DNA from: an uncultured Oscillospiraceae bacterium
Lineage (GTDB): Bacteria; Bacillota; Clostridia; Oscillospirales; Acutalibacteraceae
Length of the DNA stretch: 64,000 nt
Assembly: GCA_958366985.1 (NCBI GenBank)
Contig: CATXDC010000013.1
Location: 1 to 64,000 of the forward strand
Direction: 5' to 3'
The first letter of the stretch is position 1, and every line of letters begins with the position of its first letter. The position numbers and the translations under genes were made by a program. The notes under the pieces were generated by a model that worked only from the letters and a program-made list of their open reading frames with translations, was not told the origin of the DNA and searched no databases. Positions 1 to 7,549 of this stretch are shown here, in pieces.

Positions 1-14
1 AGCGGGCGGTTGTT

Positions 15-38
15 AAGTTCTCGTCATGACGAGAACTT
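15..38. promoter_or_regulatory. 24-bp perfect palindrome
   Basis: Two 12-base arms (AAGTTCTCGTCA and its exact complement) meet without a spacer. No long T run follows on either strand, so a dimeric-protein operator is as likely as a terminator. The regulated gene would lie left of the window. Confidence 0.45.
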
Positions 39-56
39 TTCCGCTAAAGCATTAAC

Positions 57-94
57 AAAAATGCCTGCAATGGATTCACTCCAAAAGCAGGCAT
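57..94 (-). terminator. Probable intrinsic terminator downstream of mazF
   Basis: ATGCCTGC (61-68) pairs with GCAGGCAT (87-94), with an inner TGGA/TCCA helix. Read leftward the stem is followed by TTTTTG. It would end the leftward acpS-nnr-lipoprotein-mazF transcript. Confidence 0.55.
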
Positions 95-202
95 CAGCTT
101 TAAAAAATATTAAATTTCCGGTGAGTTTTTTCGTGCTAAGTCTATGGCGGATTAAAAGGAGAATATCCGCCTTATTCTCCGATTCTGAGAACACATAAAA
201 TT

Positions 203-556
203 TTATGTATTCTCTCCCAAACCGAAGCTCACAGACAAAGCCTTATTTACACGAAGCATATCTTCACTGTCAAGGTTTCCCATTTTCTCTTTAAGTCTTC
301 TTTTATCGAGAGTACGAACCTGCTCAAGAAGCACTATGGAATCACGGGCAAGTCCACATTCATCGGCGTGTACCTGAATATGAGTAGGAAGATTTGTCTT
401 ATATTTCTGGCTTGTTATAGCCGCAGCTATAACCGTCGGACTGAACTTATTCCCAACGTCGTTCTGAACAATCAGCACCGGACGCAATCCGCCCTGTTCA
501 GAACCCACAACGGGACTTAAATCAGCATAGTATATATCTCCCCTTTTGACTGTCAT
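203..556 (-). CDS. mazF: MazF/NdoA-type mRNA endoribonuclease toxin
   Basis: 117-aa protein of the PemK/MazF family, whose members cleave single-stranded mRNA at short motifs. The family signature is clear: RGDIYYADLSPVVGSEQGG at the N-terminus, RPVLIVQND, then AAAITS and the C-terminal LLEQVRTLDKRRL strand-helix. Full family length. An AGAG-type ribosome binding site precedes the ATG by about 8 bases. It closes a leftward block with a lipoprotein gene, nnr and acpS. Bacillus has a comparable acpS-ydcC-alr-ndoAI-ndoA order, but here neither alr nor a CopG/MazE antitoxin lies between, and the 154 bases upstream hold no antitoxin ORF that I can see. A solo or chromosomally domesticated MazF is therefore likely. 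Confidence 0.93.
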   Translation of the reverse strand: MTVKRGDIYYADLSPVVGSEQGGLRPVLIVQNDVGNKFSPTVIAAAITSQKYKTNLPTHIQVHADECGLARDSIVLLEQVRTLDKRRLKEKMGNLDSEDMLRVNKALSVSFGLGENT

Positions 557-710
557 TTAAAATCACTCTCCGAAGTTATAAGTTTCAGCACTTTTATTTT
601 GTGCAGCTATGGCTCCGGTTAATCAAAAAATTTTAATTTTCGGGGAGAAAACATAAACAAAAAACAGAGCCTGTTTCATTATATGTTTTTTAATCGAAGA
701 GTGATAAAAG

Positions 711-1259
711 CTATTCTTCCTTTACAGCTTTGAAATTTTCAAATTTCAGAGTCAATTTAATTTCAGGTATTTCGAGAACCTCAAAGGCTCCAGATTGAGA
801 ATTCTGAACAAGTCGGAATGATCCCGAATTTATTTCTCCTTTATAGACCCACTTATCCCCTTCTTTAGTTACCGTAAAGGATTCGATATCAAGAAGCTTA
901 TCGAAAACCGCCAGAGCAGCTTTACCGAAAAATCCTTCGGGAAGCTTGTTGAGATCCGCCGTATAAGAAAGGTTATTATAACTGAGAACACATTTTTCTC
1001 CCTGCCATACTGCGGAAAGTCCATTTAAATTTTCGGGAGAAGTAAATGACAGAACACAGTTTCCGAACCCGTGATAGCTCAGATGAGCTCCAATCTCTTC
1101 TTTACCGGCAGTGAGCAGAACATCAGTTTCAAACTGCTCCGGAGGCTTTGGCGGATAATCCTTTCCGCCTCCTCCTTTCTGACAGCCTGAAAACAAAATC
1201 ATTCCGGTAAAAACAGAAAGAAACGTCAATATCAAAATTACCTTTTTTATATCTTTCAC
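711..1259 (-). CDS. Secreted lipoprotein, position of YdcC/GerS-like proteins
   Basis: 182 aa with an N-terminal signal peptide (basic MKDIKK start, hydrophobic stretch) ending in a lipobox FSGC at about residue 26, so it is probably lipid-anchored to the outer face of the membrane. After a short Gly-rich linker the rest is predicted beta-rich and has no motif I can name with certainty. Its place beside acpS and nnr matches that of the LolA-like lipoprotein YdcC of Bacillus and related sporulation/germination lipoproteins, but that is inference from order. The start is GTG at 1259 with a weak ribosome binding site. It is separated from nnr by only 27 bases, so cotranscription is likely. Confidence 0.75.
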   Translation of the reverse strand: MKDIKKVILILTFLSVFTGMILFSGCQKGGGGKDYPPKPPEQFETDVLLTAGKEEIGAHLSYHGFGNCVLSFTSPENLNGLSAVWQGEKCVLSYNNLSYTADLNKLPEGFFGKAALAVFDKLLDIESFTVTKEGDKWVYKGEINSGSFRLVQNSQSGAFEVLEIPEIKLTLKFENFKAVKEE

Positions 1260-1268
1260 CTGCCGCCG

Positions 1269-1289
1269 TGACGGCAGACTTTGCCGTCA
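1269..1289. other. Hairpin overlapping the nnr stop codon
   Basis: TGACGGCA (1269-1276) and TGCCGTCA (1282-1289) form an 8-bp stem with a 5-base loop; the right arm contains the TGA stop of nnr. No T run follows, so it is more likely an mRNA stability or translational-coupling element than a terminator. Confidence 0.5.
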
Positions 1290-2834
1290 TTCAAATTGTG
1301 AAAGCAGCAGCGCCAGTTCCTTTGCCATATCGCTGGGAGTCATGCCATGCTTTGAATACCTCTTTGCAGCGGCATCTCCAGCAGCTGAATGGACATATAC
1401 GGCAGTTACGGCGGCATCAAGGGGACTCATTCCCTGAGCAACGTGGGAAGCGGTTATTCCTGCAAGAAGATCTCCGCTGCCTCCCTTTGCCATACCGTCG
1501 TTGCCGGTGCGGTTTATGTATATTTTTCCTCTTCCGTCAGTCACAATGGTATTTGCGCTTTTAAGAACCACTATTACGGAATACTCTCTTGCAAAGCTTT
1601 CTGCATATTCATATCTCTTTGCTGAAACATCCTTTACGGTGGTTTTAAGAAGCCTTGACATCTCTCCGGGATGAGGCGTTAAAATCACAGGCGCTGCCGC
1701 CTCTTTCAGTATATTTATATTATCTGAAACGGCATTTATTCCATCAGCGTCTATTATTACAGGACAGGATGCATTTTTAATGACCTCATACACAAGTGCA
1801 TCGGACTTCTCACTTCTGCCAAGGCCGCAGCCGATAAGAATAGCTGTAGCCTTTTTCATGGCTTCCTTGATTTCATCAAAGTCATCTATACTTACACGCT
1901 CTCTTTTTTCGTCTCCCAATGGAAGAAGCAGCGGCTCTGTAAGATGAGGAGCTATGGCATTATATGCTCCACCGGGGAATGCTGCGGTAACAAGTCCCGC
2001 TCCGGCTCTCACAGCTCCCGTAACCGAAAGCACAGCGGCTCCAGGCATATTTCTGCTTCCGCATATGCACAGCACATGGCCGAAATCATTTTTATGGGAG
2101 AGGGTATTTCTCTTTACAAACCTTGCTGAAATTTCATCGGCTCCCTCCCACTGGAGCTTCGGCTCAACACAGTTCATGCTTTCTTCTGATATTCCTATTC
2201 GAACTGTTGTAACTCTACCGCAGTATTCAGCTGCCGGCTTCAATACATGAGCCGGTTTAAGACAGGTAATGGCTATTGTTTCGTCGGCCTTTACACAGGC
2301 TCCTGCTACAAAACCTGTATCGGTTTCCGCTCCGCTTGGAATATCCACTGAAACTTTATAGCCCTTGCTTTCCGAAACAGCATCAAAAACCTCTGACAAA
2401 ACAGGATTTGCCTCACCGTAAAATCCTATTCCGAAAACACAGTCCACTACAACATCGGCATCGTAAATTGCGTTGAGAGAATCAGTTTTATCAAATCCGT
2501 ATTTCAAAACCTTAATATCAAAAGTTTCCAGTCGCTTAAACATCTTAACGGCATCTCCCGCAACAGGCATACCTGATGCCAGCACAATTGTTACCTTAGC
2601 TCCGTTCTGATGAAGCTTTCGAGCGATAACAAAGCCATCACCGCCGTTTTTGCCTTTACCGCAGACAACACATACTTTTTTAGATTCAATATTCCCAAAC
2701 AATTCCTTTGCTCTGTCGTTTATGACCTTAGCACAGGCAGAGCCCGCATTTTCCATAAGGCGCAGAAAATCTATGCCGTTTTCCGCTTCGTATTCTTCAA
2801 CTTTTCTTATTTCATCAGCTGTAAGTATTATCAT
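1287..2834 (-). CDS. nnr: Bifunctional NAD(P)H-hydrate epimerase / ADP-dependent dehydratase
   Basis: 515-aa metabolite-repair enzyme. The N-terminal half (about 1-215) is the YjeF_N epimerase domain (MENAG, VVCGKGKNGGDGFVIAR, VDCVFGIGF, VSVDIPSGAETDTG), which interconverts R- and S-NADHX. The C-terminal half (about 225-510) is the YjeF_C/CARKD dehydratase of the ribokinase fold (KNDFGHVLCICGS, VILTPHPGEMSRL, GTGDLLAG-like motif GGSGDLLAGI), which dehydrates S-NADHX using ADP. Both halves are complete. The start overlaps the acpS stop by 4 bases (ATGA), so the two are translationally coupled; this pair is a common Firmicutes arrangement. Confidence 0.95.
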   Translation of the reverse strand: MIILTADEIRKVEEYEAENGIDFLRLMENAGSACAKVINDRAKELFGNIESKKVCVVCGKGKNGGDGFVIARKLHQNGAKVTIVLASGMPVAGDAVKMFKRLETFDIKVLKYGFDKTDSLNAIYDADVVVDCVFGIGFYGEANPVLSEVFDAVSESKGYKVSVDIPSGAETDTGFVAGACVKADETIAITCLKPAHVLKPAAEYCGRVTTVRIGISEESMNCVEPKLQWEGADEISARFVKRNTLSHKNDFGHVLCICGSRNMPGAAVLSVTGAVRAGAGLVTAAFPGGAYNAIAPHLTEPLLLPLGDEKRERVSIDDFDEIKEAMKKATAILIGCGLGRSEKSDALVYEVIKNASCPVIIDADGINAVSDNINILKEAAAPVILTPHPGEMSRLLKTTVKDVSAKRYEYAESFAREYSVIVVLKSANTIVTDGRGKIYINRTGNDGMAKGGSGDLLAGITASHVAQGMSPLDAAVTAVYVHSAAGDAAAKRYSKHGMTPSDMAKELALLLSQFE

Positions 2835-3214
2835 ATCTGTTCTCCTTCCGTGCTTTCCTTAAATGCTATAACCACCGCTGCGGCAAAAGTATCTGTATGA
2901 GTGAGACTTACGTCAAAATTCAAATTGCCTTCCCTGACCTTTTCAGCCGCTTTTCCGGAAAATCTCAAAAGCGGCTTTCCGTTTTCATCATGTATTATAT
3001 AAATCTCCTTAGGTGAAAATCCCCTGAATCCGCTGCCCATGGCTTTTACAAAAGCTTCCTTTGCGGCAAAAAATGCAGCCAGACTTTCGGCGGAATTTTT
3101 CTTTTTTAAGGCATAATCAAGTTCTTCCTGAGCAAAAATTTTACTGAGAAACTTTTCATTCTCGGCAGATTTTTTTATCCTCTCGATTTCCGCCATATCT
3201 ATTCCTACTTTCAC
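2831..3214 (-). CDS. acpS: Holo-[acyl-carrier-protein] synthase
   Basis: About 127 aa, normal for AcpS, which transfers 4'-phosphopantetheine from CoA to ACP for fatty-acid synthesis. The Mg2+/CoA signature is visible: VGIDMAEIERI at the N-terminus and FFAAKEAFVKAMGSGF in the middle. The frame is open up to 3280, but I choose GTG at 3214 because AAAGGA lies 8 bases upstream, the family starts here, and a probable promoter (3251-3280) sits inside the longer frame. First gene of the leftward block; overlaps nnr by 4 bases. Confidence 0.93.
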   Translation of the reverse strand: MKVGIDMAEIERIKKSAENEKFLSKIFAQEELDYALKKKNSAESLAAFFAAKEAFVKAMGSGFRGFSPKEIYIIHDENGKPLLRFSGKAAEKVREGNLNFDVSLTHTDTFAAAVVIAFKESTEGEQI

Positions 3215-3250
3215 CTCTTCACATCCTTTCACGGTAAAAACGCTGTTATA

Positions 3251-3280
3251 TATATATAGTATTACAATCATGTGGGTCAA
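3251..3280 (-). promoter_or_regulatory. Probable sigma-A promoter of acpS
   Basis: TTGACC (3275-3280) and TATATA (3251-3256), 18 bases apart on the minus strand. Transcription would start near 3244, just upstream of the GTG start of acpS. Confidence 0.5.
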
Positions 3281-3371
3281 ATAAGCTTTATTTCCACCAC
3301 CGCTTTTTAAAGCTGTGTGTTTTCGGCTTTATGTGATAATTATATCATAAGGAAAATCCCCTGAAAAGGTA

Positions 3372-3400
3372 TTGCAAAAAATGGGGCTTCGTGTTATATT
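3372..3400 (+). promoter_or_regulatory. Promoter of the pheST T-box transcript
   Basis: TTGCAA (3372-3377), 17-base spacer, TATATT (3395-3400). Places the transcript start near 3407, at the 5' side of T-box stem I. Confidence 0.6.
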
Positions 3401-3406
3401 TATGAA

Positions 3407-3660
3407 AGATAACGCTGTGACGAAGAAAAGTAGTTTCTTTATGCGCCGCCAGAGAGAGGTTCCCGTGGCTGAAAGGAATCTTAGGACTGCAAAAGAATAC
3501 GAAGTTCCCTTCCGAGCGGTGCCGCTCAAGCTTTGGTTGTAGGCGGCAACGGGTTTGTCTCCGTTAAAGGACGCAGAGTGTTTGCTCTTACAAAGCAAAA
3601 ATCAGGGTGGTACCACGGAGGATATTCCTTCGTCCCTTTTTCGGGACGAAGGTTTTTTAT
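3407..3660 (+). promoter_or_regulatory. T-box riboswitch upstream of pheST
   Basis: The conserved T-box core AGGGTGGTACCACGGAG lies at 3604-3620, followed by a terminator helix (CCTTCGTCCC 3627-3636 with GGGACGAAGG 3643-3652) and six T residues. Upstream, stem I shows the AGAGAG distal-loop motif and GTGGCTGAAAGG. T-boxes sense uncharged tRNA and antiterminate. With pheS directly downstream, tRNA-Phe is the expected ligand; a TTC at 3505-3507 is in the right neighbourhood for the specifier codon, but a TAC is also nearby, so the specifier assignment needs folding. Confidence 0.9.
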
Positions 3661-3708
3661 TTTCCGTCCCTAACGAATATTTTATTTATGAGGAAAGGAT
3701 GTTTTAAG

Positions 3709-4728
3709 ATGAAATCACAGCTTGAGGCAATTCGTGCCGCAGCTACTGAAGAAATTGCAAAGGTTTCTTCAAAAACCGACCTTGACGCCCTTAAAGTAAG
3801 ATTCCTCGGAAAAAAGGGCGAGCTTACGGCAATTCTTAAACAGATGGGTAAGCTTTCACCTGAGGAGCGTCCCGTAATGGGTCAGCTTGCCAATGAGGTA
3901 AGAAGCTTTATCGAAGAAAAAATAGAGGAGCGTTCAGCTGAGATAAAGAAAATCGAAACAGCTCAGAAGCTCAAAGATGAGACAATCGACGTTACAATGC
4001 CCGGAAAGGTAAAGCCTCTCGGTCACAAGCATCCCCTTTCAATCGTCCTTGACGAGGTTAAGGAGATATTCATGGGCATGGGCTTTGACGTTGCAACAGG
4101 TCCCGAAGTCGAATGGGATTACTATAACTTTGAGGCTCTCAACATCCCCAAGGGACATCCCGCAAGAGATACTCAGGATACTTTCTACATCACAGAGAAT
4201 ATGCTTCTTCGCACTCAGACATCACCTGTTCAGATAAGAGTCATGGAAAATAACCAGCCTCCTATCCGCATTATCGCACCCGGCAGAGTTTACCGCTCCG
4301 ATGCAGTTGACGCTACACACTCCCCTCTCTTCCATCAGATTGAGGGTCTTGTAGTTGATAAGGGCATCACCATGGGCGACCTTAAAGGAAACCTTGAAGC
4401 TTTCGCAAAGAGACTTTACGGTAACGATACAAAAATCCGTCTTCGTCCCCACCACTTCCCCTTCACTGAGCCTTCATGTGAAATCGACGTAAGCTGCTTC
4501 CGCTGCGGCGGCAAGGGCTGCCCCATGTGTAAGGGTGAAGGCTGGATCGAAATTCTCGGCGGCGGAATGGTACATCCGAAGGTACTTAAAAACGGCGGCA
4601 TCGATCCCGAAGTTTACAGCGGATTCGCTTTCGGCGTAGGTCTTGAAAGACTTGTAATGTTCCGCTTCAACATTGACGATATGCGTCTGCTTTACGAGAA
4701 CGATATGAGATTTCTCGGTCAGTTTTAA
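3709..4728 (+). CDS. pheS: Phenylalanyl-tRNA synthetase alpha subunit
   Basis: 339-aa catalytic subunit of the alpha2-beta2 enzyme that charges tRNA-Phe. N-terminal coiled coil (about 1-90), then the class II core: motif 2 region (RTQTSPVQIRVM, APGRVYRSDAVDATHSPLFHQIEG), a CFRCGGKGCPMC-type cysteine cluster, and motif 3 (SGFAFGVGLERLVM). The open frame runs up into the T-box helix, but ATG at 3709 has AGGAAAGGA upstream and fits the family start. Followed after 12 bases by pheT; both are controlled by the T-box. Confidence 0.97.
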   Translation: MKSQLEAIRAAATEEIAKVSSKTDLDALKVRFLGKKGELTAILKQMGKLSPEERPVMGQLANEVRSFIEEKIEERSAEIKKIETAQKLKDETIDVTMPGKVKPLGHKHPLSIVLDEVKEIFMGMGFDVATGPEVEWDYYNFEALNIPKGHPARDTQDTFYITENMLLRTQTSPVQIRVMENNQPPIRIIAPGRVYRSDAVDATHSPLFHQIEGLVVDKGITMGDLKGNLEAFAKRLYGNDTKIRLRPHHFPFTEPSCEIDVSCFRCGGKGCPMCKGEGWIEILGGGMVHPKVLKNGGIDPEVYSGFAFGVGLERLVMFRFNIDDMRLLYENDMRFLGQF

Positions 4729-4740
4729 GGAGGTAGCAAA

Positions 4741-7122
4741 ATGAATTTATCCAAAAAATGGCTTCTCGATTACGTTGACCTCGATGTAAGCGATAAAGAA
4801 TTCAGCGACGCTATGACCCTTTCCGGCTCCAAGGTAGAGGGCTATGAGCACGAAGGCGCTGACCTTGACAATATAGTTGTGGGAAAAATTCTTTCCCTTA
4901 CCCGTCACCCTGATTCCGACCACCTGTGGATCTGCTCAGTAGATGTAGGAGCCGAAGCTCCCCTCCAGATAGTAACAGGCGCTCAGAACCTTAAAGAGGG
5001 CGACTATGTTCCCGCCGCTCTCAACAATTCAACTGTTTACGGCGGAAAGAAAATTAAAAGCGGAAAGCTCAGAGGAGTTGAAAGCTGCGGAATGCTCTGC
5101 TCTCTGGGCGAACTTGGTCTCACTCTTCACGATTTCCCCTATGCAATTGAGGACGGAATTTTCGTTTTAGGCGATGACTGCGACAGAACTCCCGGCGTAG
5201 ATATCCATAAGGCAATCGGTCTTGAGGACACCGTTACAGAATTTGAAATCACATCAAACCGTGCAGACTGCCTTTCCGTTATCGGTCTTGCACGTGAAGC
5301 AGCCGCAACTTTCGGTAAAACTCTGAATGTCAAAGCTCCCGAAGTAAAACCCGGTCACGGCGATGTAAAGGATATTCTTTCAGTAGAAATCAAGGACAGC
5401 GAAAAGTGCTACCGCTACGTTGGCGCAGTTGTTGAGAATGTCCGCATCAAGCCCTCACCCCGCTGGATGAGAGAAAGACTTCGTGCAAGCGGTGTACGTC
5501 CTATCAATAACATCGTTGACATCACAAACTACGTCATGCTCGAATACGGTCAGCCCATGCACGCTTTTGACCTTCGTTACCTTAAAGGAAACAGCGTTAT
5601 TGTACGCTGCGCTGAAGACGGCGAAAAGATCACAACCCTTGACGGTCAGGAACGTGAGCTTCACAACGATATGCTTGTAATTGCCGACAAGGAAGGTCCC
5701 GTTGCAGTTGCCGGCGTTATGGGCGGAGAATACAGCGGAATTATGGACGATACAACTACAATCGTTTTCGAGTCCGCAATGTTCAACGGCTTCAGTGTAC
5801 GTTCAACAGCAAAGCGTCTCGGCATGAGAACAGAAGCTTCCTCACGTTACGAGAAAGAGCTTAACCCCGAAAGCTGCCTTACCTGCCTTAACAGAGCATT
5901 GGAGCTTGTACAGCTTCTTGACGCAGGCGACGTTGTAAACGGCGTTGTTGACTGCTTCCCCAAGTCAAAAGAGCTCGTTACTCTTCCCTTTGACTGGCAG
6001 TGGGTAAACAATTTCATCGGTATTGATGTTTCAGCTGACGAGCAGAAGAAGATTCTTGAAAACATCGGCTTCACTGTTGAAAACGGAACAATCACAGCTC
6101 CCTGGTTCAGAAACGACATTGAGCATATGGCTGATATTTCCGAGGAAATCGCAAGATTCTATGGCTACGGCAATATCCCCAACAGAGCTCTCAGCGGCGA
6201 AGCAAACGGAAAGCTCACTCCCGTTCAGCAGCTCCAGCGTCTTGTAAACGAGACAATGCTCGCTTTAGGCGTAACTGAAATTGCCACATTCTCATTTGTA
6301 AGCCCCAAAGTTTACGATAAAATCTGCCTTCCTGCAGACAGCGCTCTTCGCAAGTGCGTTGTAATTTCTAATCCTCTCGGTGAGGACACAAGCGTAATGC
6401 GTACAACAGCAGTTCCCAGCATTCTCGACGTTCTTGCGAGAAACTATAAGAACCGCAACCCCGAAGCATGGGTATTTGAGCCTGCTACAATCTACATTCC
6501 TCAGGGCGAGGACAAACTCCCCGTTGAGGCTCAGAGAATAACAGTTGGTCTTTACGGCGCAGATGCTGATTTCTTCACTCTCAAGGGAATTACAGAGGAA
6601 CTTCTCAGAAAGTGCGGCGTAAAGGGATACGACGTTGCAGCAGTCAAGGATGACCCCACATTCCATCCCGGACGCACAGCTGAATTCACTGTTAACGGCG
6701 AGAGAATTGCAATTTTAGGTGAGATCCATCCCCAGGTTGCTGAAAATTACGGAATCGGCGCAAAGGCATATGTTGCCGACATCGACTTCGATAAGATTTT
6801 TGAAATCAGAGATACTGTTCTTCAGTATAAGCCCCTGCCCAAGTTCCCCGCCACAACCCGTGACCTTTCATTTGTCTGCGATAAGGAAATTCCTGTACTG
6901 ACACTTGAAAAGGCAATCGGAGAAGCTGTCGGAAAGAACCTTGAAAACATTGCTCTCTTTGACGTTTACGAAGGCGAGCAGATTGAAAAGGGCAAAAAGA
7001 GCGTTGCTTTCAGCGTGCGTATGCGTTCACCTGAAAAGACCCTCACTGATGAGGAAGCAGATGCAGCAATGAAGCGTGCGGTCAAGGCTCTGGGTAAACT
7101 TGGTATATCTCTTCGCTCATAA
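4741..7122 (+). CDS. pheT: Phenylalanyl-tRNA synthetase beta subunit
   Basis: 793 aa, full length for the bacterial beta subunit. Domains in order: N-terminal helix (MNLSKKWLLDYVDLDV), EMAP-like tRNA-binding OB fold (about 40-150, RHPDSDHLWICSVDVG), B3/B4 editing domain (about 215-385, containing RPINNIVDITNYVMLEYGQPMHAFD) that hydrolyses mischarged Tyr-tRNA, B5 domain, catalytic-like core, and C-terminal FDX-ACB anticodon-binding domain (KFPATTRDLSFVCD onward). AAGGAGG precedes the ATG. Cotranscribed with pheS. Confidence 0.97.
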   Translation: MNLSKKWLLDYVDLDVSDKEFSDAMTLSGSKVEGYEHEGADLDNIVVGKILSLTRHPDSDHLWICSVDVGAEAPLQIVTGAQNLKEGDYVPAALNNSTVYGGKKIKSGKLRGVESCGMLCSLGELGLTLHDFPYAIEDGIFVLGDDCDRTPGVDIHKAIGLEDTVTEFEITSNRADCLSVIGLAREAAATFGKTLNVKAPEVKPGHGDVKDILSVEIKDSEKCYRYVGAVVENVRIKPSPRWMRERLRASGVRPINNIVDITNYVMLEYGQPMHAFDLRYLKGNSVIVRCAEDGEKITTLDGQERELHNDMLVIADKEGPVAVAGVMGGEYSGIMDDTTTIVFESAMFNGFSVRSTAKRLGMRTEASSRYEKELNPESCLTCLNRALELVQLLDAGDVVNGVVDCFPKSKELVTLPFDWQWVNNFIGIDVSADEQKKILENIGFTVENGTITAPWFRNDIEHMADISEEIARFYGYGNIPNRALSGEANGKLTPVQQLQRLVNETMLALGVTEIATFSFVSPKVYDKICLPADSALRKCVVISNPLGEDTSVMRTTAVPSILDVLARNYKNRNPEAWVFEPATIYIPQGEDKLPVEAQRITVGLYGADADFFTLKGITEELLRKCGVKGYDVAAVKDDPTFHPGRTAEFTVNGERIAILGEIHPQVAENYGIGAKAYVADIDFDKIFEIRDTVLQYKPLPKFPATTRDLSFVCDKEIPVLTLEKAIGEAVGKNLENIALFDVYEGEQIEKGKKSVAFSVRMRSPEKTLTDEEADAAMKRAVKALGKLGISLRS

Positions 7123-7145
7123 TAAAAATTATTACTGATAATCTA

Positions 7146-7174
7146 TTGTTTTTATCATAAAATAGGTTTATAAT
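7146..7174 (+). promoter_or_regulatory. Probable promoter of ireB
   Basis: TTGTTT (7146-7151), 17-base spacer, TATAAT (7169-7174), lying between pheT and ireB. It would give ireB a transcript of its own in addition to read-through from pheST. Confidence 0.55.
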
Positions 7175-7206
7175 GACATCAAGTTTTGAACGGAGGTGGA
7201 GTCTTA

Positions 7207-7458
7207 ATGACAGATAAGACAATTCAGTTTTCAATTAAAGATGAACATGAAGAGGAAATGAAAAAAACTCTTCAGTGCGTATATGATGCTCTTAAGGAAA
7301 AGGGATACAATCCCGTCAGCCAAATTGTAGGTTACATTTTGTCTGAGGACCCCACATATATTACCACCCATAACAATGCGAGAAATCTTGTAAGAAAGCT
7401 TGACAGAGATGAGCTTCTTCAGGCGCTTCTTAAAAATTATCTCGGCATTACGAAATAA
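7207..7458 (+). CDS. ireB: IreB family regulatory phosphoprotein (UPF0297)
   Basis: 83-aa protein matching the IreB/UPF0297 family along its whole length (TIQFSIKDE, VYDALKEKGYNPVSQIVGYILSEDPTYITTHNNAR, LDRDELLQALLKNYL). In Enterococcus IreB is phosphorylated by the Ser/Thr kinase IreK and affects cell-wall antibiotic tolerance; the role here is by homology. ATG at 7207 is chosen because GGAGGTGG sits 8 bases upstream. The usual neighbours ruvX and the DUF1292 gene are absent: a terminator follows directly. Confidence 0.93.
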   Translation: MTDKTIQFSIKDEHEEEMKKTLQCVYDALKEKGYNPVSQIVGYILSEDPTYITTHNNARNLVRKLDRDELLQALLKNYLGITK

Positions 7459-7477
7459 TAACCCTATAAAAGCACAG

Positions 7478-7507
7478 CAGCTCCGGCATAACGCCGGAGC
7501 TGTTTTT
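7478..7507 (+). terminator. Intrinsic terminator after ireB
   Basis: CAGCTCCGGC (7478-7487), 5-base loop, GCCGGAGCTG (7493-7502), then TTTTT. Confidence 0.9.
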
Positions 7508-7549
7508 GTCAGTAAAATATTTTAATTATACTAATAGCATTTTTATAGA

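Noticed and set aside
10..198. 62-aa rightward frame at the window start
   Set aside because: It spans a perfect palindrome, a hairpin and interleaved repeats, has no family look, and no ribosome binding site.
3329..3598. 89-aa leftward frame
   Set aside because: It is the antisense of the T-box leader and has no other support.
3607..3708. N-terminal extension of pheS
   Set aside because: These codons lie in the T-box antiterminator/terminator helix; the family start and ribosome binding site are at 3709.
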